DNA of 64,000 nt, taken from contig NZ_JBHUIB010000003.1 in assembly GCF_042682785.1 (NCBI RefSeq), positions 744,001 to 808,000 of the forward strand, written 5' to 3'. The number at the start of each line of letters is the position of its first letter. Within the stretch, counting starts at the first letter, position 1. The notes beneath the pieces were generated by a model, which was not told the origin of the DNA, searched no databases, and saw nothing but the letters and a program-made list of their open reading frames with translations. Positions 53,955 to 63,081 of the stretch are shown in pieces. The position numbers were made by a program, and so were the translations under genes. The stretch comes from Thalassotalea_F euphylliae (GTDB taxonomy: Bacteria; Pseudomonadota; Gammaproteobacteria; Enterobacterales; Alteromonadaceae).

Positions 53955-54150
53955 ATTTTCGAACCATTCGCTTACACCAATTTAAGCCTCTAATTGAGTC
54001 TTTCTTTGCCAGCATACTTTGACATAAATAACTCTAATACCCCTTAGTACTTACCGACGATAGTAAATTTTGCACTTTGCTATTAGCAAAGAGCACGATT
54101 AATTAATTTAAGTTTCTTAACAACAGTAAACACTTACACCAAATCACAAT

Positions 54151-54268
54151 GGAGTTGTCGGGGTTATCATTGATTTTATTGTAAGGGTTACCAGGGTTAT
54201 CGCCAAAGCTCATTAGGGAGTTACCGGGGTTATTAAAGGTGTTTACTTTCAGGGTTATAGGGGTTATT
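54151..54268. repeat. Four 18-bp direct repeats at 33-34-bp period
   Basis: Copies start at 54151, 54184, 54217 and 54251: GGAGTTGTCGGGGTTATC, AGGGTTACCAGGGTTATC, GGAGTTACCGGGGTTATT, AGGGTTATAGGGGTTATT. Each is itself two 9-bp direct halves (about RGRGTTAYC), so there are eight half-sites. The 15-16-bp spacers are unrelated to one another. The array ends 28 bp before the HicB start. It may be an operator array, or the remnant of a repeat family. Confidence 0.85.
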
Positions 54269-54296
54269 GTGTTTTTATGTGAAATTGGAGAAATAA

Positions 54297-54698
54297 ATGA
54301 ACTACCCCATCAATATTTCAAAAAATGAAAATGGTCAGTACATGGTGATGGTTCCTGACTTGCCAGGATGCTCTGTACAAAGCGAATCCATTGAGAAAAG
54401 CTTCGGTGATGTGAAAGACGCCATAGCGTCTCACTTAATGATTTTGGCTGAATATGGTGAAGCGATACCACCAGCATCATCTATCGAGACATTGAACACC
54501 AGGAAAATAGTTGGTGAAGTTTGGGGGTTAGTTGAGATTGATATCACGCCCTTTTTAGGAAAAAGCCATAAGATCAATGTCACCCTACCTGAACTGTTAA
54601 TAAAACAAATCGATGATCGGGTGAGTAAATCAGATGACTATAAATCGCGTTCAGGGTTTATTGCGCAGGCTTGTATCGCAGAATTGAGAAAGAGCTAA
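54297..54698 (+). CDS. HicB-family antitoxin-like protein, no HicA partner seen
   Basis: 133 residues. The N-terminal HicB fold (about 1-70) reads YPINISKNENGQYMVMVPDLPGCSVQ, with the usual FGDVKDAIASHL helix. The C-terminal ribbon-helix-helix DNA-binding domain (about 92-131) reads INVTLPELLIKQIDDRV and RSGFIAQACIAEL. HicB normally neutralises the HicA mRNA-targeting toxin and represses the operon. No HicA-sized frame is found upstream (53902-54296) or before the terminator downstream. It is therefore a solitary HicB or a lone regulator. Confidence 0.88.
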   Translation: MNYPINISKNENGQYMVMVPDLPGCSVQSESIEKSFGDVKDAIASHLMILAEYGEAIPPASSIETLNTRKIVGEVWGLVEIDITPFLGKSHKINVTLPELLIKQIDDRVSKSDDYKSRSGFIAQACIAELRKS

Positions 54699-54751
54699 AC
54701 CAAGTTTGTTTGAACAATTAGGCATTTGTTGATAAATGAATTAGCAAATGT

Positions 54752-54783
54752 AAAAAAGGCTCTTATAGCGAAGAGCCTTTTTT
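54752..54783. terminator. Bidirectional terminator between hicB and bioD
   Basis: AAAGGCTCTT-ATAGCG-AAGAGCCTTT is a 10-bp stem with A-run and T-run on either side, serving both convergent genes. Confidence 0.92.
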
Positions 54784-54784
54784 A

Positions 54785-55450
54785 TTATAAATTAGGAGTG
54801 GATATATACTCAGACGCTTCTACTGCATCTTTTACTCTCGGCACTACGCCAAGACAAGGGGCCGGCAGTAGACGTTTTAATTCATTTATATTTTCTGTTT
54901 GAACATCCATATTTTCAATACAGTTCGCTATCCAACCTACACATTCTAGACCGTCACTTTTTATCGCTTCAAAGGTAAGCAACGCATGGTTTAAACAACC
55001 AAGTTTCATATTGACAACTAGTACAACGTCTTGACAGCTTTGTTGTGCGAATGACGACAAGTAATCCCCGTTTCCTATTGGGAGTCTCCATCCACCCGCA
55101 CCTTCCGAAACGATAATATCCGGTTGGTACATAGCGATGCTATTGAAATGCTGAATAATGTCTCGCGTCGTAATCGACACATTGCTCGCATTAGCGGCTA
55201 TATGAGGCGCGATTGGATCTTTAAATGCTATTGGGTTAACTGATGACAGGGTTTGACCGCAATTGCTGCTTTTGCGTAACTCAATAGCATCACCGTTTTG
55301 TAATTCTCCATCAACATTCTCACAGCCTGCGCTTATGGGTTTGAAAACAGCTACTTTATTTGTTTTAGTAAGTTTTTGTACTAATGCACTTGCTACTAAC
55401 GTTTTGCCTGCGTCTGTATCTGTAGCGGTTACAAAGATATGTTTAGTCAT
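54785..55450 (-). CDS. bioD: Dethiobiotin synthase
   Basis: 221 residues. It forms the ureido ring of dethiobiotin from DAPA, CO2 and ATP. The P-loop TATDTDAGKTLVASALVQ lies at residues 8-25 and the second motif is VSEGAGGWRLPI. It is last in the bioBFCD run and overlaps bioC by 8 bp. Confidence 0.95.
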   Translation of the reverse strand: MTKHIFVTATDTDAGKTLVASALVQKLTKTNKVAVFKPISAGCENVDGELQNGDAIELRKSSNCGQTLSSVNPIAFKDPIAPHIAANASNVSITTRDIIQHFNSIAMYQPDIIVSEGAGGWRLPIGNGDYLSSFAQQSCQDVVLVVNMKLGCLNHALLTFEAIKSDGLECVGWIANCIENMDVQTENINELKRLLPAPCLGVVPRVKDAVEASEYISTPNL

Positions 55451-56228
55451 TGAGTTTTACTGCGACTCCTGAAAATACTTTATAGGTTGCCGGATAAATT
55501 CCCGTTGGCTCAATGAAGTCTTCATAGGCTTTCGTCATTTTTTGCCATTTTTCTTTTCCTGCCAAACCTCTGTTCGCCTTCTTAGGAACATGATTAGCAC
55601 CTAACCCTTTTAATTCACGAGCTAAGTGAATTACGTTTTCATATTCAAGCACGACATCTTGAACTTTGTATTCCAGCATAGTGCTATTTTCTTTTTGAAA
55701 AGCGCCAAGCACTTCGATGTCTCGTTTAAAGTCAATGACATGCTTGTCATCATCAACCTGTGACCACGCTGACTTTAATTCACTGAGCGTTTGATCTAGT
55801 AAGGTTGTAAACACAAAGGTTCCACCTGGCTTTAACACGCGCATGATTTCTTCCACTGCATGCTCGAGGGGATCGCACCACTGAATGACCAAATTTGAGT
55901 AGATTAAATCTATGGAATTATCTCTGAAAGGCAAATGATACGCATCACCAGCGACCAATCTTAAATCTTTATTTCTGTTTTCACGGGTAAAGTTAAGCAT
56001 TTTATTTGAAATATCGACACCGATTACACTCTGGTATCGGCTAGCTAGTATCTCTGAGAAAAAACCTGTACCACAACCTAAATCAATCACCGTAAGATCA
56101 TTTTTATTGGGTAACCAAGGCATTAAATGTTTACCTGTGTAGCGCTGTAAACGCGCTGATACATCGTAAGAATTAATCGCTAAATCGAATGATTTTGCAA
56201 TCTTGATACGATTTTTCGTATTTGGCAT
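55443..56228 (-). CDS. bioC: Malonyl-ACP O-methyltransferase
   Basis: 261 residues. SAM-dependent methylation of malonyl-ACP starts pimeloyl chain synthesis. SAM-binding motif I VIDLGCGTGFFSEILA (about 48-63) and later motifs VAGDAYHLPF, LIYSNLVIQW and RVLKPGGTFVFTTL are clear. It starts 1 bp after the bioF stop. The partner hydrolase BioH is not in the window. Confidence 0.94.
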   Translation of the reverse strand: MPNTKNRIKIAKSFDLAINSYDVSARLQRYTGKHLMPWLPNKNDLTVIDLGCGTGFFSEILASRYQSVIGVDISNKMLNFTRENRNKDLRLVAGDAYHLPFRDNSIDLIYSNLVIQWCDPLEHAVEEIMRVLKPGGTFVFTTLLDQTLSELKSAWSQVDDDKHVIDFKRDIEVLGAFQKENSTMLEYKVQDVVLEYENVIHLARELKGLGANHVPKKANRGLAGKEKWQKMTKAYEDFIEPTGIYPATYKVFSGVAVKLND

Positions 56229-57368
56229 TTAAACCAGAACCTCATTTATACAATCTGCTAAGTACTTGATATCTTTTTCTTTATGATTAGCGCAGATGGT
56301 AACACGTAACCGCGAAGTTCCTTTTGGGACCGTTGGTGGGCGTATAGCTGTCACCCAAATTCCTTTTTCTTTTAGCTTTTCGCTTGCTAATAAAGCAGCT
56401 TCTTCTTTTTCAACATTAATGGCATGTATAGAAGATGATGTTGGTAGCAAGTTAATTTTTTTATCAAGTAAATTTTTAAACAAAAACGACAGTGAATTTA
56501 TGTTATCCCGTCGCCAATTTTCTTTTCTAACAATCTCTATACTCTTTTTTGTCGCCCAGGCAACTGCAGGCGAAATGGCCGTTGAGTATATGTAGTGCCG
56601 AGCTACATTCACTAAATATTCTTGGAGTTCACTATCACAAGCGATAAACGCGCCAGATGTTGCTAATGCTTTACCGCATGTGGCCATAATGATATCGACA
56701 TCTTTATGACTGCATCCTTGGCCGCACAATCCTTTCACTCCAATACTGTGAGCTTCATCCACAATAGAAAGTGCATTGTAGTGTTTTGCTATTTCTGCAA
56801 TTTTCCCAGTGTCAGTTTGATCACCGTCCATACTAAAAATAGCTTCAGTCGCTACAACGAGCTTTTTATCCGTATTTTTTAGACAATGAGAGGTTAGCTG
56901 CTGATAATCATTGTGAAGATAACGTTTCACTTGTGCTTGGCTTGTGAATGCCCCATCAATAATAGACGCGTGCGACAATTTATCCAGTAGCAACAACGAA
57001 TCTTTTAATCCGAATGCATGCATTAAAGCGACATTTGCAGCGAAGCCACTAGTAAACAGTAATGCTTTATCTCGATTCAACCAGTCGCAAATTTCTGCTT
57101 CTAAAGCAGCATGTGCATAGTTATAGCCTGTAACTAAGCTCGAGGCAGTGCTAGATACCCCATAGTTTTGAGCACCAAATTGAAGTGCAGACAATATGTC
57201 CGGGTGGTTATTTAAACCAAGATAGTCGTTCGACGAGAAGTTCATATACTCCTCGCCATCGACAATTATTTTGGAACCAGCAACTCCATTTAATGTTACA
57301 CGCTGTCTATAACGGCTTTCTTTTTTGATGTCACCGACAACTTGACGGATATGATCACGCATGCGCAA
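56229..57368 (-). CDS. bioF: 8-amino-7-oxononanoate synthase
   Basis: 379 residues. A PLP enzyme condensing pimeloyl-ACP with alanine. NFSSNDYLGLNNHPDI, the cofactor-binding aspartate in SIVDEAHSIGVKGLCGQG, and the segment IIMATCGKALATSGAFIA with the PLP lysine are seen. Length matches BioF (384 in E. coli). Confidence 0.95.
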   Translation of the reverse strand: MRMRDHIRQVVGDIKKESRYRQRVTLNGVAGSKIIVDGEEYMNFSSNDYLGLNNHPDILSALQFGAQNYGVSSTASSLVTGYNYAHAALEAEICDWLNRDKALLFTSGFAANVALMHAFGLKDSLLLLDKLSHASIIDGAFTSQAQVKRYLHNDYQQLTSHCLKNTDKKLVVATEAIFSMDGDQTDTGKIAEIAKHYNALSIVDEAHSIGVKGLCGQGCSHKDVDIIMATCGKALATSGAFIACDSELQEYLVNVARHYIYSTAISPAVAWATKKSIEIVRKENWRRDNINSLSFLFKNLLDKKINLLPTSSSIHAINVEKEEAALLASEKLKEKGIWVTAIRPPTVPKGTSRLRVTICANHKEKDIKYLADCINEVLV

Positions 57369-57372
57369 AAAA

Positions 57373-58425
57373 CTAATTGGCAGCGTTGTAAAATAAGTCG
57401 CTGTTAGCTTTATCGCTCAACGCAGTGTGGATTTTACGTTGTTCACTCCCATCATCTACAGAGCTCTCAATTGTCTCGGTATTGATGCCCAATTTTTTGA
57501 ATAGCATCATGTCTGCATTGGTTTCTGGGTTAGACGTAGTTAACAACTTACATCCATAGAAAATGGAATTAGCGCCTGCTAGGAAACACATAGCTTGCAT
57601 TTGTTCATTCATTGCCTCGCGGCCAGCTGATAAACGTACATGGCTTTTAGGCATCATAATTCGAGCAACTGCAATACAGCGGATAAAGTCGAATTCATCT
57701 AAATCAGCAACGTCCGCTAACGGCGTACCATCAATTTTTACGAGCATATTAATGGGTACACTCTCCGGTTGAGGTGATAAATTTGCTAGCTGAGCTAATA
57801 ATGATGCTCGATCATTTGCTTTTTCACCTAAACCAACAATACCACCACTACATACTTTCATACCTGCTGAACGCACATTATCCAGCGTATCTAAACGATC
57901 TTGATAGGTACGTGTTGTAATAATTTGGTTGTAATGCTCTGGAGAGGTATCTAAATTGTGATTGTAGTAATCAAGCCCCGCATCTTGTAATGAGTCTGCT
58001 TGATCCTTTGATAGCATGCCCAATGTCATACAGGTTTCCATACCCATGGCTTTAACACCTTTAACCATCTCTAATACATATGGCATGTCACGTTCTTTAG
58101 GGTTACGCCAAGCAGCGCCCATGCAGAAGCGAGTAGATCCTTGTGCTTTTGCTTGTTTAGCTGCCTCAAGTACTTTTTCCACTTCAATTAAACGTTCTTT
58201 TTCAAGGCCCGTTTTATAGCGCGCACTTTGAGAACAGTATTTACAGTCTTCTGGGCATGCACCTGTTTTAATTGAAAGCAGCGTACTTACCTGAACTTCA
58301 TTCGGGTTAAAATGTTGACGATGAACAGTTTGCGCCTCGAACATCAAGTCGTTAAACGGCTTATTAAAAAGCGCATTAACTTCTTCGATGGTCCAATTGT
58401 GTCGTACTTGTCCTGACTGATTCAT
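57373..58425 (-). CDS. bioB: Biotin synthase
   Basis: 350 residues. A radical-SAM enzyme inserting sulfur into dethiobiotin. The [4Fe-4S] motif CPEDCKYCSQ (CxxxCxxC) is near residue 57, with later cysteines of the [2Fe-2S] site and the SAGRE motif near 270. It is first gene of the bioBFCD run. The promoter at 58477-58504 overlaps the BirA operator. Confidence 0.97.
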   Translation of the reverse strand: MNQSGQVRHNWTIEEVNALFNKPFNDLMFEAQTVHRQHFNPNEVQVSTLLSIKTGACPEDCKYCSQSARYKTGLEKERLIEVEKVLEAAKQAKAQGSTRFCMGAAWRNPKERDMPYVLEMVKGVKAMGMETCMTLGMLSKDQADSLQDAGLDYYNHNLDTSPEHYNQIITTRTYQDRLDTLDNVRSAGMKVCSGGIVGLGEKANDRASLLAQLANLSPQPESVPINMLVKIDGTPLADVADLDEFDFIRCIAVARIMMPKSHVRLSAGREAMNEQMQAMCFLAGANSIFYGCKLLTTSNPETNADMMLFKKLGINTETIESSVDDGSEQRKIHTALSDKANSDLFYNAAN

Positions 58426-58476
58426 GTGGAATTACTACCTGTCTTTTCTTGTTTGCAAGCGTTATAAATTACGGGT

Positions 58477-58504
58477 AGTCTAGCCGCCTTATTCAAGTTG
58501 TCAA
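58477..58504 (-). promoter_or_regulatory. bioB promoter
   Basis: On the minus strand TTGACA (58504-58499), 16-bp spacer, TAGACT (58482-58477). The -35 box is perfect and lies inside the left half of the BirA-type operator. Confidence 0.65.
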
Positions 58505-58530
58505 CGCAGACCAGCAAGTAGAGTTTACAT
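58498..58530. promoter_or_regulatory. BirA-type biotin operator
   Basis: TTGTCAAC (58498-58505), 17 bp, GTTTACAT (58523-58530). The BirA consensus is TTGTAAACC-N14/15-GGTTTACAA, so the spacing fits the 15-bp class and the arms differ at a few positions. It covers the bioB -35 box and the bioA ribosome-binding region, ending one base before the bioA ATG. Confidence 0.72.
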
Positions 58531-59832
58531 ATGAACAATATATGTACTAATGATATCGACTTCGATAAAGCCCATATTTGGCATCCGTATACCTCAATGA
58601 CAAATCCATTACCCAGTTACAAGGTAAAGTCTGCTCACCAATGCACGTTAACGTTAGATGATGGTAAAGAAGTCATAGATGGCATGTCTTCTTGGTGGGC
58701 TGTAGTTCATGGTTATAATCACCCTCGCCTAAACGCAGCGATTAAAAACCAAGTAGACAACGTTTCTCATGTCATGTTCGGCGGTATTACCCATCAACCT
58801 GCTATAGATTTATGTCGCAAACTTATTACGTTAACCCCAGACAGACTAGAAAAAGTATTTCTTGCTGACAGTGGTTCGGTATCGGTTGAAGTTGCGATTA
58901 AGATGGCATTCCAGTATTGGCAAAGCCTCGGTAAATCCGAAAAATCAAAATTGTTAACGGTTAGAAACGGCTATCATGGTGACACTTTCGCTGCTATGTC
59001 AGTTTGCGATCCCGTTAATGGCATGCATCATATTTTTAAAGAAAGCATGCAACAACACCTTTTTGCGCCAACGCCCACACCTGCTTTCGGTGAAAAGTGG
59101 GACGATAGCCACATCAAAGAATTAACAACGTTATTTAAAAACCATCATCAGCATATCGCAGCTTTTATAATCGAACCGATAGTACAGGGGGCTGGTGGCA
59201 TGAGGATGTATCATCCTGAATACCTCAAAGCGTGTCGTCGGTTGTGTGACAAGTTCGATGTTTTGCTGATTTGCGATGAAATTGCTACGGGTTTTGGACG
59301 AACGGGCAAATGGTTTGGCTGTGATTGGGCAGATATAACTCCGGATATTATGTGCTTAGGTAAAGCCATTACTGGTGGTTATATGACCTTAGCGGCAACA
59401 ATGACGACAAAAAAAGTTGCCGAGGTTATCAGTAATGGTGAAGCTGGCTGTTTTATGCATGGACCAACGTTTATGGGTAATCCACTTGCATGTGCGGTTG
59501 CGAATGAAAGCATAGCGTTGTTAATGGAAGACCAATGGCAAGATCAGGTAGCAAACATAGAGCTGCAGTTGAACGCGCTACTTTCTCCATTGAAAAGCCA
59601 CAAACGGGTCAATGACATTAGAGTGTTGGGTGCTATAGGTGTTGTTGAAGCAAGTCACGCGGTAAATATGCCAGTCATTCAAGCGTTATTCGTCGAACAT
59701 GGCGTGTGGATACGTCCATTTGGCAAGTTAATTTACTTAATGCCCCCTTACGTAATGACTGATGGGGAGCTTCAACAATTAGTTGCTGCGATTAACATAG
59801 CACTTGATAGTGACGACTGTTTCAACGCGTAA
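58531..59832 (+). CDS. bioA: Adenosylmethionine-8-amino-7-oxononanoate aminotransferase
   Basis: 433 residues. A class III PLP aminotransferase making DAPA from KAPA with SAM as donor. The opening HIWHPYTSMTNPLPSYKV and GMSSWWAVVHGYNHPRLN are BioA signatures. The cofactor aspartate in LLICDEIATGFGRTG and the PLP lysine in CLGKAITGGYMTLAAT are present. It is divergent from bioB with 105 bp between. Confidence 0.97.
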   Translation: MNNICTNDIDFDKAHIWHPYTSMTNPLPSYKVKSAHQCTLTLDDGKEVIDGMSSWWAVVHGYNHPRLNAAIKNQVDNVSHVMFGGITHQPAIDLCRKLITLTPDRLEKVFLADSGSVSVEVAIKMAFQYWQSLGKSEKSKLLTVRNGYHGDTFAAMSVCDPVNGMHHIFKESMQQHLFAPTPTPAFGEKWDDSHIKELTTLFKNHHQHIAAFIIEPIVQGAGGMRMYHPEYLKACRRLCDKFDVLLICDEIATGFGRTGKWFGCDWADITPDIMCLGKAITGGYMTLAATMTTKKVAEVISNGEAGCFMHGPTFMGNPLACAVANESIALLMEDQWQDQVANIELQLNALLSPLKSHKRVNDIRVLGAIGVVEASHAVNMPVIQALFVEHGVWIRPFGKLIYLMPPYVMTDGELQQLVAAINIALDSDDCFNA

Positions 59833-59854
59833 TTTGAGCATTATCGCTTAACTA

Positions 59855-60235
59855 CTACCAATACGCGTGACGCGCTATATAAATGACCCAAGCGAGACAG
59901 ACAATAAAGAGTAACGTTAAGTTGTAGTATTTATTGTCTGTTGCCCTACGCGTTCGAAAATGGCTGATAATGAGCGCGGCTAGGCTAAACAAAGCTGTTA
60001 CCCATAAAAGGCCATATAAATAGTCCGTTAATGGCGACTCCCAATAATCTCTTACTTCGATACCAAAATAACGTGTAATGCCATACTCTTTTTCTGGTGC
60101 GGCATAAAATGAAACAACAAGTGCAACCGTAAACATACTCCAGCCGATAAGCGATAAACGTTGAAAAATGACCACCCAGATATCTTTGTTTTTTCGCCTG
60201 TCAGGCCCCTGCCATTTTTCCTTTTTATCCATCAT
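59855..60235 (-). CDS. Small membrane protein with three predicted TM segments
   Basis: 126 residues; a second Met follows the first. After a basic N-terminus with WQGPDRRKNKD there are three hydrophobic segments (about 26-46, 72-92, 104-122). A GPDRR-type motif occurs in several small proteins next to signalling genes, but no family is recognised. It is convergent with bioA (22 bp between) and divergent from asnS. Confidence 0.7.
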   Translation of the reverse strand: MMDKKEKWQGPDRRKNKDIWVVIFQRLSLIGWSMFTVALVVSFYAAPEKEYGITRYFGIEVRDYWESPLTDYLYGLLWVTALFSLAALIISHFRTRRATDNKYYNLTLLFIVCLAWVIYIARHAYW

Positions 60236-60367
60236 CTCTCAATATGGCCTACAAATACTGAATTAATTACGATTATTCGTTAATTTTTACTTGTTAAACA
60301 TAATAGTCACGTTAACATAATACGCCCTAAAATTAAGTATTAAACACAATCATAAAGAGGTCATTCA

Positions 60368-61768
60368 ATGTCAGTTATTTCTATTACTGATGTATTAGCA
60401 GGCAAGTTCCCTGTTAACGAAGAGATCACTGTTCACGGTTGGATCCGCACACGTCGTGATTCAAAAGCAGGTATCTCATTTTTAGCTATTCACGATGGTT
60501 CATGTTTCGACGCCATCCAAGCTGTTGTACCGAATGATCTGAATAATTACGAAGAAGAAGTCTTAAAACTAACTACTGGCGCATCAGTAAAAGTCACAGG
60601 CACGCTTGTTGAGTCTCAAGGTCAAGGTCAAGCATTCGAAATACAAGCAACAAACGTTGAAGTACTCGGATATGTTGATGATCCTGACACTTACCCAATG
60701 GCTGCCAAGCGTCACAGTGTTGAGTTCTTGCGTGAAAATGCACATCTTCGTGTACGTACAAACTTAGGTGGTGCCGTTGCACGTGTGCGTAACTGTTTAT
60801 CTCAAGCTATTCACCGTTTTTACCATGAACGTGGTTATCTTTGGGTAGCAACGCCTTTAATCACGGCAAGTGATGCTGAAGGTGCAGGTGAAATGTTCCG
60901 TGTAAGCACGCTAGACTTGGAAAACTTACCACGTACCGAAAAAGGCGAAGTAGATTACAGTGAAGACTTTTTTGGTCAAGAATCATTTCTAACCGTATCT
61001 GGTCAGTTAAACGTTGAAACATACTGTAGCGCCCTTTCTAAGGTTTATACATTCGGCCCTACTTTCCGTGCTGAAAACTCAAACACTTCTCGCCATTTAG
61101 CTGAATTCTGGATGGTTGAGCCTGAGATTGCATTTGCTGATTTATCAGATGCCGCAAACCTTGCTGAAGACATGCTGAAGTATGTATTAAAAGCACTATT
61201 AGAAGAGCGTGCTGACGATATGGCATTCTTTGAGCAGCGTGTTGATAAAGACTGTATCAACCGTATAAAGGCTGTGATTGAAAATGACTTTGTTCGTATG
61301 GATTACACTGACGCGATCGAAATCCTAGAAAACTGCGGTAAGAAATTTGAAAACCCTGTTTCTTGGGGGATCGACTTAAACTCTGAGCATGAACGTTACC
61401 TTGCGGAAGAGCATGTTGGTGGTCCAGTTGTGCTGCAAAACTATCCGAAAGACATCAAAGCATTCTACATGCGTCTAAACGATGATGGTAAAACGGTAGC
61501 AGCAATGGATATTTTAGCGCCAGGAATTGGTGAAATCATTGGTGGTGCGCAACGTGAAGAACGTTTAGATGTGTTAGATAAGCGTATGGCTGATATGGGT
61601 GTTGATGGTGAACATTTAAGTTGGTATCGCGATCTACGTCGTTACGGGACAATGCCACATGCTGGGTTTGGTCTAGGTTTTGAACGTCTGATTTCATACG
61701 CTACAGGTGTTGCTAACGTGCGTGACGTTATTCCATTCCCGCGCACACCGAAAAACGCTGCTTACTAA
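60368..61768 (+). CDS. asnS: Asparaginyl-tRNA synthetase
   Basis: 466 residues, same as E. coli AsnS. The N-terminal OB-fold anticodon-binding domain (about 15-105, with VHGWIRTRRDSKAGISF) is followed by a class II catalytic core: motif 2 FGPTFRAENSNTSRHLAEFWMVEPE (key residues FRAE and HLAEF) and motif 3 GFGLGFERL. Its own terminator follows. Confidence 0.97.
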   Translation: MSVISITDVLAGKFPVNEEITVHGWIRTRRDSKAGISFLAIHDGSCFDAIQAVVPNDLNNYEEEVLKLTTGASVKVTGTLVESQGQGQAFEIQATNVEVLGYVDDPDTYPMAAKRHSVEFLRENAHLRVRTNLGGAVARVRNCLSQAIHRFYHERGYLWVATPLITASDAEGAGEMFRVSTLDLENLPRTEKGEVDYSEDFFGQESFLTVSGQLNVETYCSALSKVYTFGPTFRAENSNTSRHLAEFWMVEPEIAFADLSDAANLAEDMLKYVLKALLEERADDMAFFEQRVDKDCINRIKAVIENDFVRMDYTDAIEILENCGKKFENPVSWGIDLNSEHERYLAEEHVGGPVVLQNYPKDIKAFYMRLNDDGKTVAAMDILAPGIGEIIGGAQREERLDVLDKRMADMGVDGEHLSWYRDLRRYGTMPHAGFGLGFERLISYATGVANVRDVIPFPRTPKNAAY

Positions 61769-61791
61769 GCAAACGTTAACCTACGCTAGAG

Positions 61792-61814
61792 GCCCGCTTT
61801 TTGCGGGCTTTTTT
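61792..61814 (+). terminator. Terminator after asnS
   Basis: GCCCGC-TTTTT-GCGGGC followed by six T. Confidence 0.92.
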
Positions 61815-62126
61815 ATGCCCTAAAGAATTCACTGTAATTAACGGTTACAACGTTAAAATTGCACTCTTTGAAGTCAAAGACAAACTAAGTGGCAATATTT
61901 GCCGTTTATCGCTCGCGTTGATGCACAACTAGAAAAAACAAATCTCCTTTTAGAGCCTGTGTCCTAAAGAAACGTAACTAAACCCACTCAACCTCATTAA
62001 GAAATATTTACCTATATAAAGATTTCTATAGTTTTGTCAGTACTATGTAAATACGGCTGCTTACATGTACACATGGTCTTTTAATTGCCTCACTAGTATT
62101 GCTTTTAATTAAAAAGGAGAAGCAAC
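61815..62126. other. Intergenic stretch before the EF-hand gene
   Basis: 312 bp, AT-rich, no gene. It holds a short palindrome GGCAATATTTGCC near 61891. A good AAAAAGGAG ribosome-binding site lies just before the EF-hand start. No clear promoter pair or other signal is seen. Confidence 0.5.
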
Positions 62127-62603
62127 ATGAATGTGTCAGGTTCAATGGCAATACGTCCACCTATGGCGCCAACCCAAGAGCAAATGCAGGAACGATTCAC
62201 TAATGCTGATGTCGATGGCAGTGGTGGCCTAACTATCGAAGAAATGGCAGCTAGCGCACCAGAAGGTGCCGATTTATCAAAGCTGCAAGAAAAGTTCGCA
62301 AAACTGGATACTGATGGTAATGGAGAAGTAACCACAGCTGAGCATCAGGCCGCTATGGAAAAGCGCATGGAAAAGATGGAAGCGATGAGCGGTCAGCAAT
62401 CATTTGGTCAGTTTAATAGCCAATCAAATACACTCGATAGTCTACTTGAAAGTCTCAGTGACTCGGATGATTTAACTGAACAACAAAAAGCAAAAGTAAA
62501 CAGTTTACTTAGTCAACTTGAAAACGGCCCCTCTAAATCAGTGCTCGATGATACTTTTTCATTATTGGAAGAAGTGATTCCATCGATAAATGTTATGGCG
62601 TAA
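62127..62603 (+). CDS. EF-hand calcium-binding protein
   Basis: 158 residues with two canonical EF-hand loops: DVDGSGGLTIEE (about 28-39) and DTDGNGEVTTAE (about 61-72), each with Asp/Ser/Glu at the calcium positions. The remaining helical part is rich in Gln and Ser. No signal peptide is present, so it looks cytoplasmic or is exported another way. Its role is unknown; calcium binding is likely from the loops. Confidence 0.85.
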   Translation: MNVSGSMAIRPPMAPTQEQMQERFTNADVDGSGGLTIEEMAASAPEGADLSKLQEKFAKLDTDGNGEVTTAEHQAAMEKRMEKMEAMSGQQSFGQFNSQSNTLDSLLESLSDSDDLTEQQKAKVNSLLSQLENGPSKSVLDDTFSLLEEVIPSINVMA

Positions 62604-62610
62604 ATCAGCT

Positions 62611-62637
62611 AAGCTGATAGTAAAACGCTATCAGCTT
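62611..62637 (+). terminator. Hairpin after the EF-hand gene
   Basis: AAGCTGATAG-TAAAACG-CTATCAGCTT is a perfect 10-bp stem 7 bp after the stop codon. The T-tail is weak. Confidence 0.6.
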
Positions 62638-62643
62638 ATTCTT

Positions 62644-63000
62644 ATGCATATACAACAGTTAATAAACGAGTGGTTTCATAAATGGGAGACTGGTGACTAT
62701 ACCAATCTTCCTATTACTGAAGACTTTATACACGAAAGTCCGTTCGGAGAAATTTCCGGTAAAAAAACATACCTTGCTTTAGTGCAAAGTAACGAAGACA
62801 AATTTCTTGGTTACACCTTCTCAATTATCGACGCGATAACATGTGGTGAAAAGGCTTGTGTTCGTTACGTTGCCAAACAGGACGACTTTGAGTTGAATGT
62901 AAGTGAATGGTATTACGCAAAAAATGATAAAATTCAAAAGATTGTCGCTTATTACCATATCGGAGATATTCAAACGTCGCGGCAGCTAACAGGTGGTTGA
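62644..63000 (+). CDS. NTF2-like (SnoaL-type) protein
   Basis: 118 residues from the ATG at 62644; an upstream ATG at 62590 would overlap the EF-hand gene and cross the hairpin, so it is rejected. The cone-shaped NTF2 fold is suggested by QQLINEWFHKWETGDYTNL, FIHESPFGEISGKKTYL and the closing beta strands. Such proteins are small hydrolases, isomerases or binding proteins; no active-site assignment is made. Confidence 0.72.
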   Translation: MHIQQLINEWFHKWETGDYTNLPITEDFIHESPFGEISGKKTYLALVQSNEDKFLGYTFSIIDAITCGEKACVRYVAKQDDFELNVSEWYYAKNDKIQKIVAYYHIGDIQTSRQLTGG

Positions 63001-63081
63001 TATAACTAATTCAAAAAAAGCTGAATATAAATTCGCATCTTCGAGGTCTTGTCCACTATTGCAGTATAACAGGACAACATT

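Noticed and set aside
54151..54268. CRISPR array
   Set aside because: Repeats are 18 bp and diverged, spacers are only 15-16 bp, and there are no cas genes.
53902..54296. hicA toxin gene upstream of hicB
   Set aside because: No frame of 55-85 codons with HicA features in this interval; only the terminator and repeats are found.
62590..62643. Upstream start for the NTF2-like gene
   Set aside because: It would overlap the EF-hand gene and translate through the hairpin; the ATG at 62644 fits the domain start.
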